Notes: generated by a model not told the origin, from the sequence alone. 64,000 bases of DNA from Mesorhizobium sp. B2-8-5 (GCF_006440675.2 NZ_CP083951.1:1116001-1180000); one strand, 5' to 3'; counted from the stretch's first letter, positions 43,074-51,789 are shown. A program made the numbers and translations.

Positions 43074-44164
43074 GACACCACCCTGAGCCGCGGACGGCCG
43101 AAGACCTTGGCCGGATCGTAGCGCGAAAGATAGGGATCGGGCGCCACCTCTTCCTCGCGGCTCACCACCTCGAAGAAGCCGTCGGCAATACGCCCGATGA
43201 TCACCGGCAGGGTCGCATGCTGGGTGTGCGGATCGATGGCGATCGGCCCGAGGCGGGTCGCGAAGCGGCGCTCGGCGAAGGCTTTCGAGAAATCCGCCGG
43301 GCCGGCGTCCGGGTTGCCGGCAAGCACGTCCGCCATCACCTGCACCGAGGCATAGGCGGAGGCTTCGAAGGACGAGGCGAAGGCGGCCGGGCGCGGCGCG
43401 AAATAAGGCCCGGCCGACAGATGGCCCTTGCCCGTTTCGCCGATTGCCGGCAGCTCGCCCTCGGTGAGATTGCACGAAATCACCGGGCAGGCGCCAGGCT
43501 TGAAGGCCGCATCCTCTCGTCCCAGGTCGCGATAGGCAGCGAGGAAAGCATAGGACGAGGTGCCGATCAGGTTGTTGAGGATGAAATTCGGCCGCGTGAC
43601 GCGGATTTCGTCGATCAGGCGCGAAACGCCGGTCTCGCCGATGCGCAGATAGCGTTCGCCGAGCACCTTGCCGCCGGCGTCGGCGATCAGGTCGCGCGCG
43701 ACGCGGTTCATCTCCCAGCCCCATATGTAGTTCGAGCCGAGCAGGAAGCCGTTGGCGCCGAAACGCGGCGCGACATGAGCCATCAGCGGCACCAGATGCT
43801 GGTTCGGGCAGGCATGCATGTAGACGACATGCTCGTTGGCCTCGAAGCCTTCATACGGGCAGGCATACCAGAGCATGCCGCCCGCCTTCTCCAGCACGGG
43901 AATGGTCTCCTTGCGGCTCCAGGAGGTGATGCAGCCGACGACATGGCGGGCGCTGCTGGTGCGGAAGATGTCTTCGCAGAGCGTCGCGTAGCGGTCGGCG
44001 TTGCTTTGCGGATCGCGCTCGACCGGGACGAGCTCGATGCTTTGCGCGCGATCGGCGTTGATGTCGGCGATCGCGCGCATCGCCCCCAGCCGGCAGGCGT
44101 CGGAGACAAGCTGATAGCTGCCTGACCGGGAATAGAGGATGCCGATCTCGATACGTCGTTTCAA
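43070..44164 (-). CDS. amiC: AmiC-like amide sensor (periplasmic-binding fold, cytoplasmic)
   Basis: About 364 aa. Peripla_BP_5-type fold, starting IEIGILYSRSGSYQLVSDAC, with GCITSWSRKETIPVLEKAGG, WYACPYEGFEANEHVVYMHA and GANGFLLGSNYIWGWEMNR, all close to AmiC/urea-sensor proteins. No signal peptide, as expected for a cytoplasmic sensor. The TTG at 44164 is preferred: the alternative ATG at 44227 would place an intrinsic terminator inside the coding region. It overlaps amiR by 4 bp. Confidence 0.85.
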   Translation of the reverse strand: MKRRIEIGILYSRSGSYQLVSDACRLGAMRAIADINADRAQSIELVPVERDPQSNADRYATLCEDIFRTSSARHVVGCITSWSRKETIPVLEKAGGMLWYACPYEGFEANEHVVYMHACPNQHLVPLMAHVAPRFGANGFLLGSNYIWGWEMNRVARDLIADAGGKVLGERYLRIGETGVSRLIDEIRVTRPNFILNNLIGTSSYAFLAAYRDLGREDAAFKPGACPVISCNLTEGELPAIGETGKGHLSAGPYFAPRPAAFASSFEASAYASVQVMADVLAGNPDAGPADFSKAFAERRFATRLGPIAIDPHTQHATLPVIIGRIADGFFEVVSREEEVAPDPYLSRYDPAKVFGRPRLRVVS

Positions 44165-44181
44165 GCAAGGCCCCAAAAATG

Positions 44182-44215
44182 AAAAAACCTCGCAGCCAGC
44201 GCCGGATGGGCGAGG
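44182..44215 (-). terminator. Leader terminator ahead of amiC (putative AmiR antitermination site)
   Basis: On the minus strand CCTCGC (44215-44210) pairs with GCGAGG (44193-44188) around a 16-nt loop and is followed directly by TTTTTT (44187-44182). It ends 18 bp before the TTG start of amiC. A direct copy of GCCTCG lies just upstream (44226-44221), so alternative pairing with GCGAGG is possible. Confidence 0.65.
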
Positions 44216-44268
44216 CATACGAGGCATTCTTGCCGCCCGGCGACCAAAGCCGGTATTTTCGTCGAGCT

Positions 44269-44296
44269 ACCCTATTCCCTACCGTCCATCAGTCAA
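44269..44296 (-). promoter_or_regulatory. Candidate sigma-70 promoter of the amide operon
   Basis: On the minus strand TTGACT (44296-44291) and TAGGGT (44274-44269) are spaced by 16 bp. The promoter lies just downstream of the tonB stop and 54 bp ahead of the leader hairpin. The -10 match is weak. Confidence 0.4.
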
Positions 44297-44316
44297 GCCT
44301 GAAAGTTGAAGGCCAT

Positions 44317-45306
44317 CTAGTCCCGCAGGCTGAAGACGAAGGGCGCGGTGCGGGTGACGCGCGCGCCGAGTTCGGCCGGCGGAGCCGGCACGGAGGCGCC
44401 CTGCAAGGCCCCGAGCGCCGCGCGGTCGAGATCGCCGTCGCCCGAGGACCGCGCCAGCCGGGCCGAGACCACCCTGCCGGAGGTGTCGACCGTGAAGGTC
44501 ACGCTCGGCGTGCCCTCGGCCCGCCTGGAGCGCGCCGCGCTCGGATAGCGGGTGTGCCGCCTGATCCATGCCGCCAGGCTGGAATTCCAGCGCGACGGGC
44601 TGACGCTCGAGCGCGGCGGCGCATTCGAGGACAGTGGCGCGGCCGCCTTCGCCGCCGCCTTGGCCTCGATGCTGGCGGTGGTCGTCGCCCTGGGTGGAGG
44701 CGCCTTTTCCTTCCCGACCCGTTCTTTCGGTTTTCCGACCGGTTTCTTCTCGGCCTTCTTCCTGGGTTCTGCCGGCTTTTGCACCTTCACCTGCGCTTCC
44801 ACCGGTTTCGGTTGCGGCAGCGGAATGACGACGTCCGGGGCGATCGCCTCGATAAGGTCCGGCACGGCCTCGTCCAGCGGCTTCTGCTCGCTCAGCGCGG
44901 CAATGGCCTGTTCCGCCGGCGCGGCCTGCTCGGCTTCTTGCGTGTCGTCGGCATCGGATGGCTGTTCTGTCACGGGCTCGGCCTGTTCCACCGCCGGCAC
45001 CGGGTCGGTTGCCGGTCTTACGTCGACAGGCTTTTCCGTGTCCGCCGCATCGGGCGGCTCCGGTGTCACCATGTCCAGCATCGCCGCCTCTTCCGGCACG
45101 GCGGGCGCGATCACCAGCGGCGCCATCTCGACCGCCAGCGCCGGCGGCGGACCGCCATCCTGCATCTCGGCGAAACTCAGGTTCTGCACCGCATAGGCGA
45201 CCGCCACATGCGCGGCCAGAATGATCGCGGCGGCGCTCGTCCACAGGCCGGCTTCACGCGCGCCGAAGCGCGGCTGGGAAATCCGGGAAAGGGCGGCGAC
45301 CGTCAT
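44317..45306 (-). CDS. tonB: TonB-family energy transducer
   Basis: 329 aa. One N-terminal membrane anchor ([16 protein letters not shown]), a Pro/Glu-rich periplasmic spacer rich in [16 protein letters not shown] segments, then a Lys/Pro-rich stretch ([20 protein letters not shown]) and a C-terminal TonB domain with [20 protein letters not shown] and [21 protein letters not shown]. It overlaps exbD by 4 bp. It transfers proton-motive force to outer-membrane receptors. Confidence 0.9.
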   Translation of the reverse strand: MTVAALSRISQPRFGAREAGLWTSAAAIILAAHVAVAYAVQNLSFAEMQDGGPPPALAVEMAPLVIAPAVPEEAAMLDMVTPEPPDAADTEKPVDVRPATDPVPAVEQAEPVTEQPSDADDTQEAEQAAPAEQAIAALSEQKPLDEAVPDLIEAIAPDVVIPLPQPKPVEAQVKVQKPAEPRKKAEKKPVGKPKERVGKEKAPPPRATTTASIEAKAAAKAAAPLSSNAPPRSSVSPSRWNSSLAAWIRRHTRYPSAARSRRAEGTPSVTFTVDTSGRVVSARLARSSGDGDLDRAALGALQGASVPAPPAELGARVTRTAPFVFSLRD

Positions 45307-45806
45307 GGCGCCGCGCTTCCGCCCGGCGCCGGGACGAGGTTCGCGCCGGCCGCGGGCATTTCGGGCACGGCCCGCCCGCTGGCATCGCCAGCTGTTTCGA
45401 GGCCGACCAGCGCGACCTTGAGATAGCCGGCGCGGCGCAGCAGGTTCATGACTTCCATCAGGTCGCCATAGCCGACCGTCTTGTCGGCGCGCAGGAAGAT
45501 GCGTGTCTGCTTGTCGCCCTTGGTGCGGTTGTCGAGCACGCCGGCAAAGGCTGGACGGGGCACGCCGTCATTGCCGATCGCCAGCGTGAGATCGGTTTTC
45601 AAAGTCAAGAACAGCGGTGTCTCGGGTCGCGGCGCCGGCGTTGCCGTCGATCCGGGCAGGTCGACATTGACGTCCACGGTCGCCAGCGGCGCCGCCACCA
45701 TGAAGATGATCAACAGCACCAGGATGACGTCGATGAACGGCGTGACATTGATGTCGTGGCTTTCCTCGAGATCGTCGCCGGCAGTCTCGCGAATCCGCGC
45801 CGCCAT
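45303..45806 (-). CDS. exbD: Biopolymer transporter ExbD
   Basis: 167 aa. The single helix [21 protein letters not shown] carries the essential membrane Asp. [20 protein letters not shown] and [21 protein letters not shown] are typical ExbD elements. It lies 5 bp after exbB and overlaps tonB by 4 bp. The C-terminus is longer than usual. Confidence 0.95.
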   Translation of the reverse strand: MAARIRETAGDDLEESHDINVTPFIDVILVLLIIFMVAAPLATVDVNVDLPGSTATPAPRPETPLFLTLKTDLTLAIGNDGVPRPAFAGVLDNRTKGDKQTRIFLRADKTVGYGDLMEVMNLLRRAGYLKVALVGLETAGDASGRAVPEMPAAGANLVPAPGGSAAP

Positions 45807-45811
45807 CGCCG

Positions 45812-46789
45812 TTACTCCGCAGCCATGGCCGTTGCCGGCGGCACAGTGCGGAAATCGAGGTCGCGGCTGACCAGCCGCTCGACGCCGGCTGAGGCGTCGG
45901 CCAGGATCTGCCTGTAGCCGGCTATCGAGCGCGCGAAGACGTTGTAGATGACGACCGCCGGAATGGCCGCGACAAGGCCCATGGCGGTGGCAAGCAGCGC
46001 CTCGGCGATGCCGGGCGCCACGACCGCCAGATTGGTGGTCTGCGCCTGCGAGATGCCGATGAAGGCGTTCATGATGCCCCAGACGGTGCCGAACAGGCCC
46101 ATGAAGGGCGCCGTCGAGCCGATGGTGGCGAGCAGGCCGGTGCCGCGCGACATGCGCCGGGCCGCCGCCGCCTCGATGCGTGAAAGCCGGGAGGCGACGC
46201 GCTCCTTCAGGCCGTCGCCGGAGGCATGGTCGAGTGCCCCGGCCGAAAGCGCTCTTTCTTCTTCCGCCGCCCGCACCAGAAGCGCGGCCGGCCCGCCGCT
46301 GTGGCCAAGCGCGCGGCCGGCCTGCATCAGCGTCGCGGCGTTGCCGATCGCATCGGCGGCGCGGCGCGCCCGCAGCTTGCCGCCTAAGACCTCCAGCGAC
46401 TTGGCGAGCCAGATGGTCCAGGTGACGAGGGAAGCGAAGGCCAGCCCCACCATGACCACCTTCACGACGATGTCGGCATTCATGAACATGCCCCAGGGCG
46501 AAAGGTCATGTGGCAGCGCCAGCGAGATGGAGCGCTGTTCGCCCGTGGCGCTGTTCAGGGCCGGCTGGATGCCCGGTTCCACGGGCGTGGCGACGGGCGC
46601 CTGCGCCGCCGGCATTTGCGGGGCGGGAGCGACGGGTGCTTGCGCTGCCGGAGCCAGCCCGAGGGGCGCCTGCACGGTGGGCGCCGCCGGCTGTTCCTGC
46701 GCCTTGGCGAGGCCGGCCGAAAGAACGAGGGACGCGGCCAGCGCCGCGAAAAGACCGTTTCGGGACAAGGCTCGTCCTCGCTTCATCAT
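45812..46789 (-). CDS. exbB: TonB-system energizer ExbB
   Basis: 325 aa from the ATG at 46789. Signal-like helix [20 protein letters not shown], a Pro/Ala/Gln-rich periplasmic stretch (as in rhizobial ExbB), then three helices: [43 protein letters not shown] and [20 protein letters not shown]. The reading frame is open upstream through an ABC ATPase remnant to 47044, so a 410-aa fusion is formally possible but no strong ribosome site distinguishes the two starts. Confidence 0.92.
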   Translation of the reverse strand: MMKRGRALSRNGLFAALAASLVLSAGLAKAQEQPAAPTVQAPLGLAPAAQAPVAPAPQMPAAQAPVATPVEPGIQPALNSATGEQRSISLALPHDLSPWGMFMNADIVVKVVMVGLAFASLVTWTIWLAKSLEVLGGKLRARRAADAIGNAATLMQAGRALGHSGGPAALLVRAAEEERALSAGALDHASGDGLKERVASRLSRIEAAAARRMSRGTGLLATIGSTAPFMGLFGTVWGIMNAFIGISQAQTTNLAVVAPGIAEALLATAMGLVAAIPAVVIYNVFARSIAGYRQILADASAGVERLVSRDLDFRTVPPATAMAAE

Positions 46790-46813
46790 TGCACATATCC
46801 GATCGGCTGGACG

Positions 46814-46969
46814 GGTGGACTTGCCCGAGCCGTTGTGGCCGACAAGGCCGTGGACGCGCGAACGGTGCAGATCGAGCAAGACCGGACCGAGCAGCGTGCG
46901 CCCGCCGACGGCAAAGCGCACGGCGTCGACATCAAAGGCTGTCCAGCTGCGGCCAACATCCGCCTCCAA
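46814..46969 (-). pseudogene. N-terminal remnant of a siderophore-type ABC ATPase
   Basis: The frame reads [20 protein letters not shown], then [14 protein letters not shown], the Walker A of a FhuC/FecE-like ATPase, and ends right there, followed by RPADRICA and the exbB start. All later NBD motifs (signature, Walker B, switch) are absent. The remnant is in frame with exbB. It looks like a deletion that fused the promoter and first codons of an iron-uptake ABC gene to the exbB-exbD-tonB genes. Confidence 0.75.
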
Positions 46970-47028
46970 TGCAGCGGCCGCCATCCAAGGCAGGTGCCAG
47001 GCGGCCAATGCCGGTTGACTATGAAACA

Positions 47029-47043
47029 TGACTTTGCAAGTCA
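47029..47043. promoter_or_regulatory. IRO-box-like palindrome (putative RirA site)
   Basis: TGACTTTGCAAGTCA has 6-bp perfect arms around TGC and fits TGA-N9-TCA, the IRO box of the rhizobial iron regulator RirA. It overlaps a possible -35 TTGACT on the minus strand (47044-47039; -10 candidate TAGTCA at 47021-47016). It would control the ATPase remnant and exbB-exbD-tonB. Confidence 0.6.
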
Positions 47044-47173
47044 ACTATAAAGATGACTTCGGTTATCAACAATTGCAACGCGTTCCCCGATATCGGTTCG
47101 GCACGCTGCAAGGTCTGGACGGCATGGCAGTTGCTGGGCACGATGCGCGCACAACAACCAAGGCAGGCGGCCG

Positions 47174-47848
47174 ATGATCAAGGCGATACCCTTCGACTTC
47201 CCCTATGACGGCAGGCTGGTGCCGCAGCACACGGCGCTGCTGGTGATCGACCTGCAGGAGGATTTCCTGTCGCCGAACGGCTACTTCGCCAGGAAGGGCT
47301 ATGATCCATCGCCGCTGAGAGCCATCCTGCCGGCGGTCAACCGGCTGATCGAGGCCGCTCGAACCGCCGGCCTAACCATCATCCACACCAGGCAGGGCTA
47401 TCGCGCCGACATGGCCGACATGACGCCTTACGAAAAATGGCGCCGCAAGCGGGCTGGCCTCGACGGCACCGATGTCCTGCTGCGCTCCGGCCCGGGCTTC
47501 CAGATCTCCGCCGACATCGACGTGGCGCCGCAGGACATCATCATCGACAAGACCTGCAACAGCGCCTTCACCTACACGGATCTGGAGCTTGTTTTGCGGG
47601 CGCGCGGCATCACGCATCTCCTCTTCACCGGCTGCACGACGGATGTCTGCGTGCACACCACATTGCGCGAGGCCTGCGACCGCAACTTCCAGTGCCTGAC
47701 GATTGCGGACGCCTGCGCCAGCGGCGACCAGTATGCGCACGAAGCAGCGCTGCATATGGTGACGGTCGAGGACGGGGTCTTCGGCGCCCTGGCGGACTCG
47801 GAGGCCGTCATTGCCGCGTTGCGGCAGCTCGCGGGCGCAATGGGCTGA
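47174..47848 (+). CDS. Cysteine hydrolase, isochorismatase-like (RutB-like)
   Basis: 224 aa. Isochorismatase fold: LLVIDLQEDFLSPNGYFARK with the catalytic Asp (about residue 25), a Lys in the IIDKTCNSAFTYTDL segment (about 122), and GCTTDVCVHTTLREACDRNF with the nucleophilic Cys (about 158). The early stretch and the TCNSAF/VCVHTT pattern resemble ureidoacrylate and biuret amidohydrolases. The substrate is open. It is divergent from the exbB side and followed by the ABM gene. Confidence 0.85.
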   Translation: MIKAIPFDFPYDGRLVPQHTALLVIDLQEDFLSPNGYFARKGYDPSPLRAILPAVNRLIEAARTAGLTIIHTRQGYRADMADMTPYEKWRRKRAGLDGTDVLLRSGPGFQISADIDVAPQDIIIDKTCNSAFTYTDLELVLRARGITHLLFTGCTTDVCVHTTLREACDRNFQCLTIADACASGDQYAHEAALHMVTVEDGVFGALADSEAVIAALRQLAGAMG

Positions 47849-47978
47849 GGATTTCGTGGTTCCATCGAAATTTTTTTCACCCGCACCGTTCCGTTTTCAG
47901 TTCCGGGTTCGTCTTGAGGGTCGTAACAGGTGCGGGAGCCACGACGGCCTCCGCCATCAGGACAAACGGAGCCAAGCC

Positions 47979-48293
47979 ATGTCGACCACAGTGACCCTGA
48001 TCAACGTCTTCACCGCCAAGCCGGGCAAGCAGCAGGAACTCGCCAAGACGCTTGCCGAGGGCACGAGGGCCTTCTTCAGCAAGCAGCCGGGCTCGCTGTC
48101 GTCGTCGGTGGTCGTCGGCGACGACGGCAGCAAGGTCGCCAATATCTCGCAATGGCGTTCGGCGCAGGACATCGCCGCCTTCCGCGGCGATCCCCGCTTC
48201 GCCGATTACATGAAGAGCATCGTCGAGCTGGCCGCCGGCGAGAGCATGATGGGTCACACGACCTATTCCCATACGGGCGGGATAGAAGACTAG
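47979..48293 (+). CDS. Antibiotic-biosynthesis-monooxygenase (ABM) domain protein
   Basis: 104 aa, a dimeric alpha/beta ABM fold: VTLINVFTAKPGKQQELAKT, QPGSLSSSVVVGDDGSKVAN and QWRSAQDIAAFRGDPRFADY. Likely a small cofactor-free oxygenase or detoxification protein. It is 8 bp upstream of the ECF sigma gene and probably in the same transcript. Confidence 0.85.
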   Translation: MSTTVTLINVFTAKPGKQQELAKTLAEGTRAFFSKQPGSLSSSVVVGDDGSKVANISQWRSAQDIAAFRGDPRFADYMKSIVELAAGESMMGHTTYSHTGGIED

Positions 48294-48301
48294 GAGGACG
48301 C

Positions 48302-49216
48302 GTGACCGGTTTGCAGGATCAGTCCGTTGCGGCGACCGAAACCAGGCTTCGCGCCTTCGAGCGCGAGGCCGCCGGCCTGAGGGCCAAGCTGCACCGCTAC
48401 GCTTCGCGCATGGTCGGATCCGTCATCGATGGCGAAGACATCGTCCAGGAGGCTTTGGCCAAAGGCTTCGTGGCGGTGAGGAATGGCGACATGCCCGACA
48501 AGACCGAACCCTGGCTGTTTCGCATCGCGCACAACGCGGCCCTCGATTTCCTGCGCAAGCGGACCCGCTTGCGAGGGCGCGAAAGCGAGGTCGAGCTCGA
48601 CATGATCGCCGACGAGAATTCGGCGCTGGATGCGCGCATGGCCGCCGAGGCGAGCCTAGCCGAGCTGATGCAACTGCCGCCGGCGCAAAGATGCACGGTC
48701 GTGCTGAAGGATGTGCTGGGACACAGCCTGGAGGAGATCGGCGAAATCCTCGAAACCTCCGACACGGCGATCAAAGGCGCGCTGCAGCGGGGCCGCGAGA
48801 GCCTGCGCAAGCTGGCGGCCGCGCCGCGCATGGCGCCGCCCCGCCCGGCGCTCGACCGGCAGGACGTGCGACGCCTCGGCGACTATGTGGCCGCCTTCAA
48901 CGCCAGGGACTTCGATGCCTTGCGCGGCCTGCTGGCCGAGGACGTGAAGCTCGAGCTGGTCAACCGCTTGCGCGCCGACGGCAAGGAATATGTCGGCAAC
49001 TATTTCGGCCGCTATGCCGACGAAACGCATTGGCATTTCACGACCGGCCTTGTCGAAGGCCGGCCCGCCATCCTGGTCACCAGTCCGGAGCGTCCGGACG
49101 GGCCGCCGCGCTACTTCATTCTCATCGATTGGGAGAACGGCCGGATCGCCGGCATCCGCGATTTCCTGTTCGCGGATTACGTCATGGACGGCCTGGATTA
49201 CTCATCCCAGCCGTAG
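48302..49216 (+). CDS. ECF RNA polymerase sigma factor with C-terminal NTF2/SnoaL domain (SigJ-like)
   Basis: 304 aa from a GTG with an AGGAGGACGC ribosome site. Region 2 (about residues 20-95) has DGEDIVQEALAKGFVA and WLFRIAHNAALDFLRKR. Region 4 (about 120-175) has LPPAQRCTVVLKDVLGHSLE and ETSDTAIKGALQRGRESLRK. An NTF2-like domain follows from about 185 (YVAAFNARDFDALRGLLAED). In this group the C-terminal domain takes the place of a separate anti-sigma factor. The upstream ABM gene may be its target or signal partner. Confidence 0.9.
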   Translation: MTGLQDQSVAATETRLRAFEREAAGLRAKLHRYASRMVGSVIDGEDIVQEALAKGFVAVRNGDMPDKTEPWLFRIAHNAALDFLRKRTRLRGRESEVELDMIADENSALDARMAAEASLAELMQLPPAQRCTVVLKDVLGHSLEEIGEILETSDTAIKGALQRGRESLRKLAAAPRMAPPRPALDRQDVRRLGDYVAAFNARDFDALRGLLAEDVKLELVNRLRADGKEYVGNYFGRYADETHWHFTTGLVEGRPAILVTSPERPDGPPRYFILIDWENGRIAGIRDFLFADYVMDGLDYSSQP

Positions 49217-49227
49217 GGAGGCCGGCG

Positions 49228-50166
49228 TTAGCGAAGGTGGATCTCAGGGAAGGTCTGGGACGCAAGGATCCCCGGTTGCGGAACCTCCACCTCGCGCCGT
49301 GCCAGCGAATTCGCGACCAGCGTGATCGTCTCGCGCCCGATGCGGGCGATGTCGCTTGGGCGGTCGATGCCACCGATCATGAACTCCTCGATGCCAAGCG
49401 CGGCATAGGGCAGCAGTGCCAGGGCAATCCGCGCCGGCGGCCCGGCAAGCTCGATCGCCTTGTGATCCGAAGTGCCCGTCCGGCCGTCCGGGTGAATGCG
49501 GACAGGCAGCGCGAAGCGCAACCTGCCGGCGCGGCCATGTTCCGCCGCGGCGCCGCGCACGCGCCGCATCAGTTGCGCGACCTCGTCCGGCGAACCGGCG
49601 GCCAGCTCGAAGACATAGGCATGCTTTCCGACGACCTTCAAGGCCGTGCTGGACTGCCCGCCGAGACGGATGGCGAGGTCGGCGCCATGCGGGGCCTTGC
49701 GCGGCACGAAGCCGCCTTTGACGCTGTAAAAGGCGCCTTCATGGTCGAAGGGCCTGTCGTTCGACCACAGGCGCTTCAACAGCACCAGATATTCGTCGAT
49801 GCGCTGCCACACCACGCTGTGGCCAACGGGCCGGGCCTCGGCGTCGCCGTCTTCCAGCGGTTCGCTCAGCATGCGAAGCGACAAGCGGCCGCCGCTTTTG
49901 CGGTCGAGCGCCGCGAGCTGCCTTGCCGCCACCGTCGGCTCGATCACGCCGGCCCAATGCGTCAAGACGACTTCGAGCGAACCGGTGCGGTCGAGCGTCT
50001 GCGCGGCGATGTCCATATTGGTGAGCAGCCCGGCCGGATCGTCCACCACCAGCCTGCGGAAACCGGCGTCCTCGATCAGCGACAGTCTGGTCGCGGTTTC
50101 GGCGAAGTCGTAGAAGAAGCTGCCATTGGCAGGCTTGCCTGGAACATGCGTGAACTCGATCGGCAT
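49228..50166 (-). CDS. LLM-class flavin-dependent monooxygenase (alkanesulfonate monooxygenase-like)
   Basis: 312 aa. Luciferase-like TIM barrel: MPIEFTHVPGKPANGSFFYD, the Arg/Phe site LEVVLTHWAGVIEPTVAARQ, RKSGGRLSLRMLSEPLEDGD and DEYLVLLKRLWSNDRPFDHE are the SsuD/LLM landmarks. Start at the ATG at 50166, 6 nt after GGAGGAG. It may oxidise alkanesulfonates with FMNH2 from a reductase not seen here. It converges with the sigma gene. Confidence 0.87.
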   Translation of the reverse strand: MPIEFTHVPGKPANGSFFYDFAETATRLSLIEDAGFRRLVVDDPAGLLTNMDIAAQTLDRTGSLEVVLTHWAGVIEPTVAARQLAALDRKSGGRLSLRMLSEPLEDGDAEARPVGHSVVWQRIDEYLVLLKRLWSNDRPFDHEGAFYSVKGGFVPRKAPHGADLAIRLGGQSSTALKVVGKHAYVFELAAGSPDEVAQLMRRVRGAAAEHGRAGRLRFALPVRIHPDGRTGTSDHKAIELAGPPARIALALLPYAALGIEEFMIGGIDRPSDIARIGRETITLVANSLARREVEVPQPGILASQTFPEIHLR

Positions 50167-50321
50167 TGCCATCTCCTCCATCACGTTGGGTCGCCCCGCT
50201 TCAAAAGCCTTCTAACCAGACCTGAGACGCTGGCGCGCGACGACGCCCTGGCGCCCGGCCAGTTTTCCACTCCGATTGCTCGACTCAGATTGTTTGACGG
50301 CGGGTCTGGGCCCGCCTTGGA

Positions 50322-50477
50322 TCAGGGGATCAGCCCCAGGATCACCGCGCCGGTGAACACGAACGCAAGCGCGAAGACGAGATAGGCGAAGGTGCCGCCA
50401 TAGGCGGGCCTCCAGCTTTGATCGGCAGTCAGCCTTTGCCCCTTGCGGGCGGTCTGGGCGTTCTGGCTATAGGACAT
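50322..50477 (-). CDS. Small membrane protein of unknown function (51 aa)
   Basis: A short gene: MSYSQNAQTARKGQRLTADQ begins a polar start, then SWRPAYGGTFAYLVFALAFV leads into one hydrophobic segment ending VFTGAVILGLIP. The ribosome site GGAGGTCGAT directly before the ATG is excellent. It precedes the divergent AT-rich spacer of the SDR gene. No family recognised. Confidence 0.65.
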   Translation of the reverse strand: MSYSQNAQTARKGQRLTADQSWRPAYGGTFAYLVFALAFVFTGAVILGLIP

Positions 50478-50774
50478 ATCGACCTCCGTCACGGCCATTA
50501 ATCTATAAAGTTAGTAGACTTTGTCGATTGTTATTTTCGAGCGATTCCTGGAATGATTTTTTAAAAGAGGGCGGATCGTGGTTTTTCATACTCGCAGCGC
50601 AGGCGATGTAGCCGATATCGGGACATGGGCAATCTGGCCGAACGGGTTGAAAATCAGCCGTTTTCGCGGCGTTCACAGGCACAATATCCAATCGCTCGAA
50701 CGGTCTTGGCCGCCTCGCGCATGACGGATAGCATCGCTTGGGCCGATATGGGCGGCACTGAAGGAGCAATAAGA

Positions 50775-51542
50775 ATGGGTGGAAGGCTGGCGGGCAAGGT
50801 CGCTATCGTTTCGGGCGGTGCGACGGGCATGGGCGGGGCGGCTTCGGAATTGTTTGCCGCCGAAGGCGCAAAGGTGGCAATCATCGACCGCAACGGCGAG
50901 GCGGCCGGCAAGACCGCCGCGGCGATCCGGGCGCGGGGCCATGTCGCCGAGCATTTCGTGGCCGACGTTTCGGACGAAGCACAGGTCGAGGCGGCGGTGA
51001 AGGCGGCGACGGAAAAGCTCGGCCCGGTCACGGTGCTGTTCAACCACGCCGGCACCATCGTCATCAAGCCATTCCTGGAAACAAGCCTGCAGGAATGGGA
51101 CTGGCTGCATGCCGTCAACGTGCGCTCGATGTTCCTGATGACGCGCGCTGTGCTGCCCGGCATGATCGCCGCCGGCGGCGGCTCGATCGTCTGCACATCG
51201 TCGATCTCGGCCGTGGCGGCGACGCCGAACGAAGTGCTCTACGACACCACCAAGGGCGCCTGCCACATGTTTGCCCGCGCCATCGCGGTGGAATTCCGCG
51301 ACCGCAACATCCGCTGCAACGCCGTCTGCCCCGGCTTCATCCGCACGCCGCATGGCTTGCGCGAGGTGGCCGATCTCGGCAAGCTCGGCGTCGACGTCTC
51401 GGACGCGGCGATGGCCGCGCAGCAGGGCCGCATCGGCGAGCCGGAGGAAGTGGCGAAGGCCGCGCTGTTTTTGGCCAGCGACGAATCGAGCTTCGTCAAC
51501 GGCGCGCATCTGTTCGTGGACAATGGGTTTACGGCGATTTGA
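50775..51542 (+). CDS. Short-chain dehydrogenase/reductase (SDR)
   Basis: 255 aa. Cofactor motif [24 protein letters not shown] in [16 protein letters not shown]; catalytic Ser in [27 protein letters not shown] with catalytic Tyr and Lys; C-terminal [16 protein letters not shown]. The Asp after the second strand ([11 protein letters not shown]) suggests NAD(H) preference. The ATG at 50775 has a GGAG stretch 9-10 nt upstream. The 297-bp spacer before it (50478-50774) is AT-rich around 50510-50570 and probably holds the promoters of this gene and the 51-aa gene. Confidence 0.9.
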   Translation: MGGRLAGKVAIVSGGATGMGGAASELFAAEGAKVAIIDRNGEAAGKTAAAIRARGHVAEHFVADVSDEAQVEAAVKAATEKLGPVTVLFNHAGTIVIKPFLETSLQEWDWLHAVNVRSMFLMTRAVLPGMIAAGGGSIVCTSSISAVAATPNEVLYDTTKGACHMFARAIAVEFRDRNIRCNAVCPGFIRTPHGLREVADLGKLGVDVSDAAMAAQQGRIGEPEEVAKAALFLASDESSFVNGAHLFVDNGFTAI

Positions 51543-51559
51543 GGCCAGCTTGGCGCCTT

Positions 51560-51777
51560 CCTCTCCCCCGTCGATCGGGGGAGAGGTGTCGAGCGTAGCT
51601 CGACGGAGTGGGGGTCGACTCTTGGCGCGGTGCCGAAATACTCTTGCGCCTGGGCCCCATTTCAATATTCGTTGGCGACGGTTGCAAGATTCGTTGGCGA
51701 CGGTTGCAAGGTGGTTCCCCCCACTCCGTCGCTGCTTCGCAGCGCCACCTCTCCCCCGTCCGGAGGGAGAGGAAAGG
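51560..51777. repeat. Composite palindromic element, family C, copy 3
   Basis: Arm 1 (51560-51620): CCCCCGTCGATCGGGGGAG, GTGTCGAGCGTAGCTCGAC, GAGTGGGGGTCGACT. Arm 2 (51711-51777): GTGGTTCCCCCCACTCCGTC, GCTGCTTCGCAGC, CCCCCGTCCGGAGGGAG. Same arm order as copy 1. Within the spacer, ATTCGTTGGCGACGGTTGCA with AG occurs twice in direct tandem (51667-51688 and 51689-51710). It lies between convergent genes (SDR and permease). Confidence 0.85.
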
Positions 51778-51789
51778 ACGCCTGCTCGT

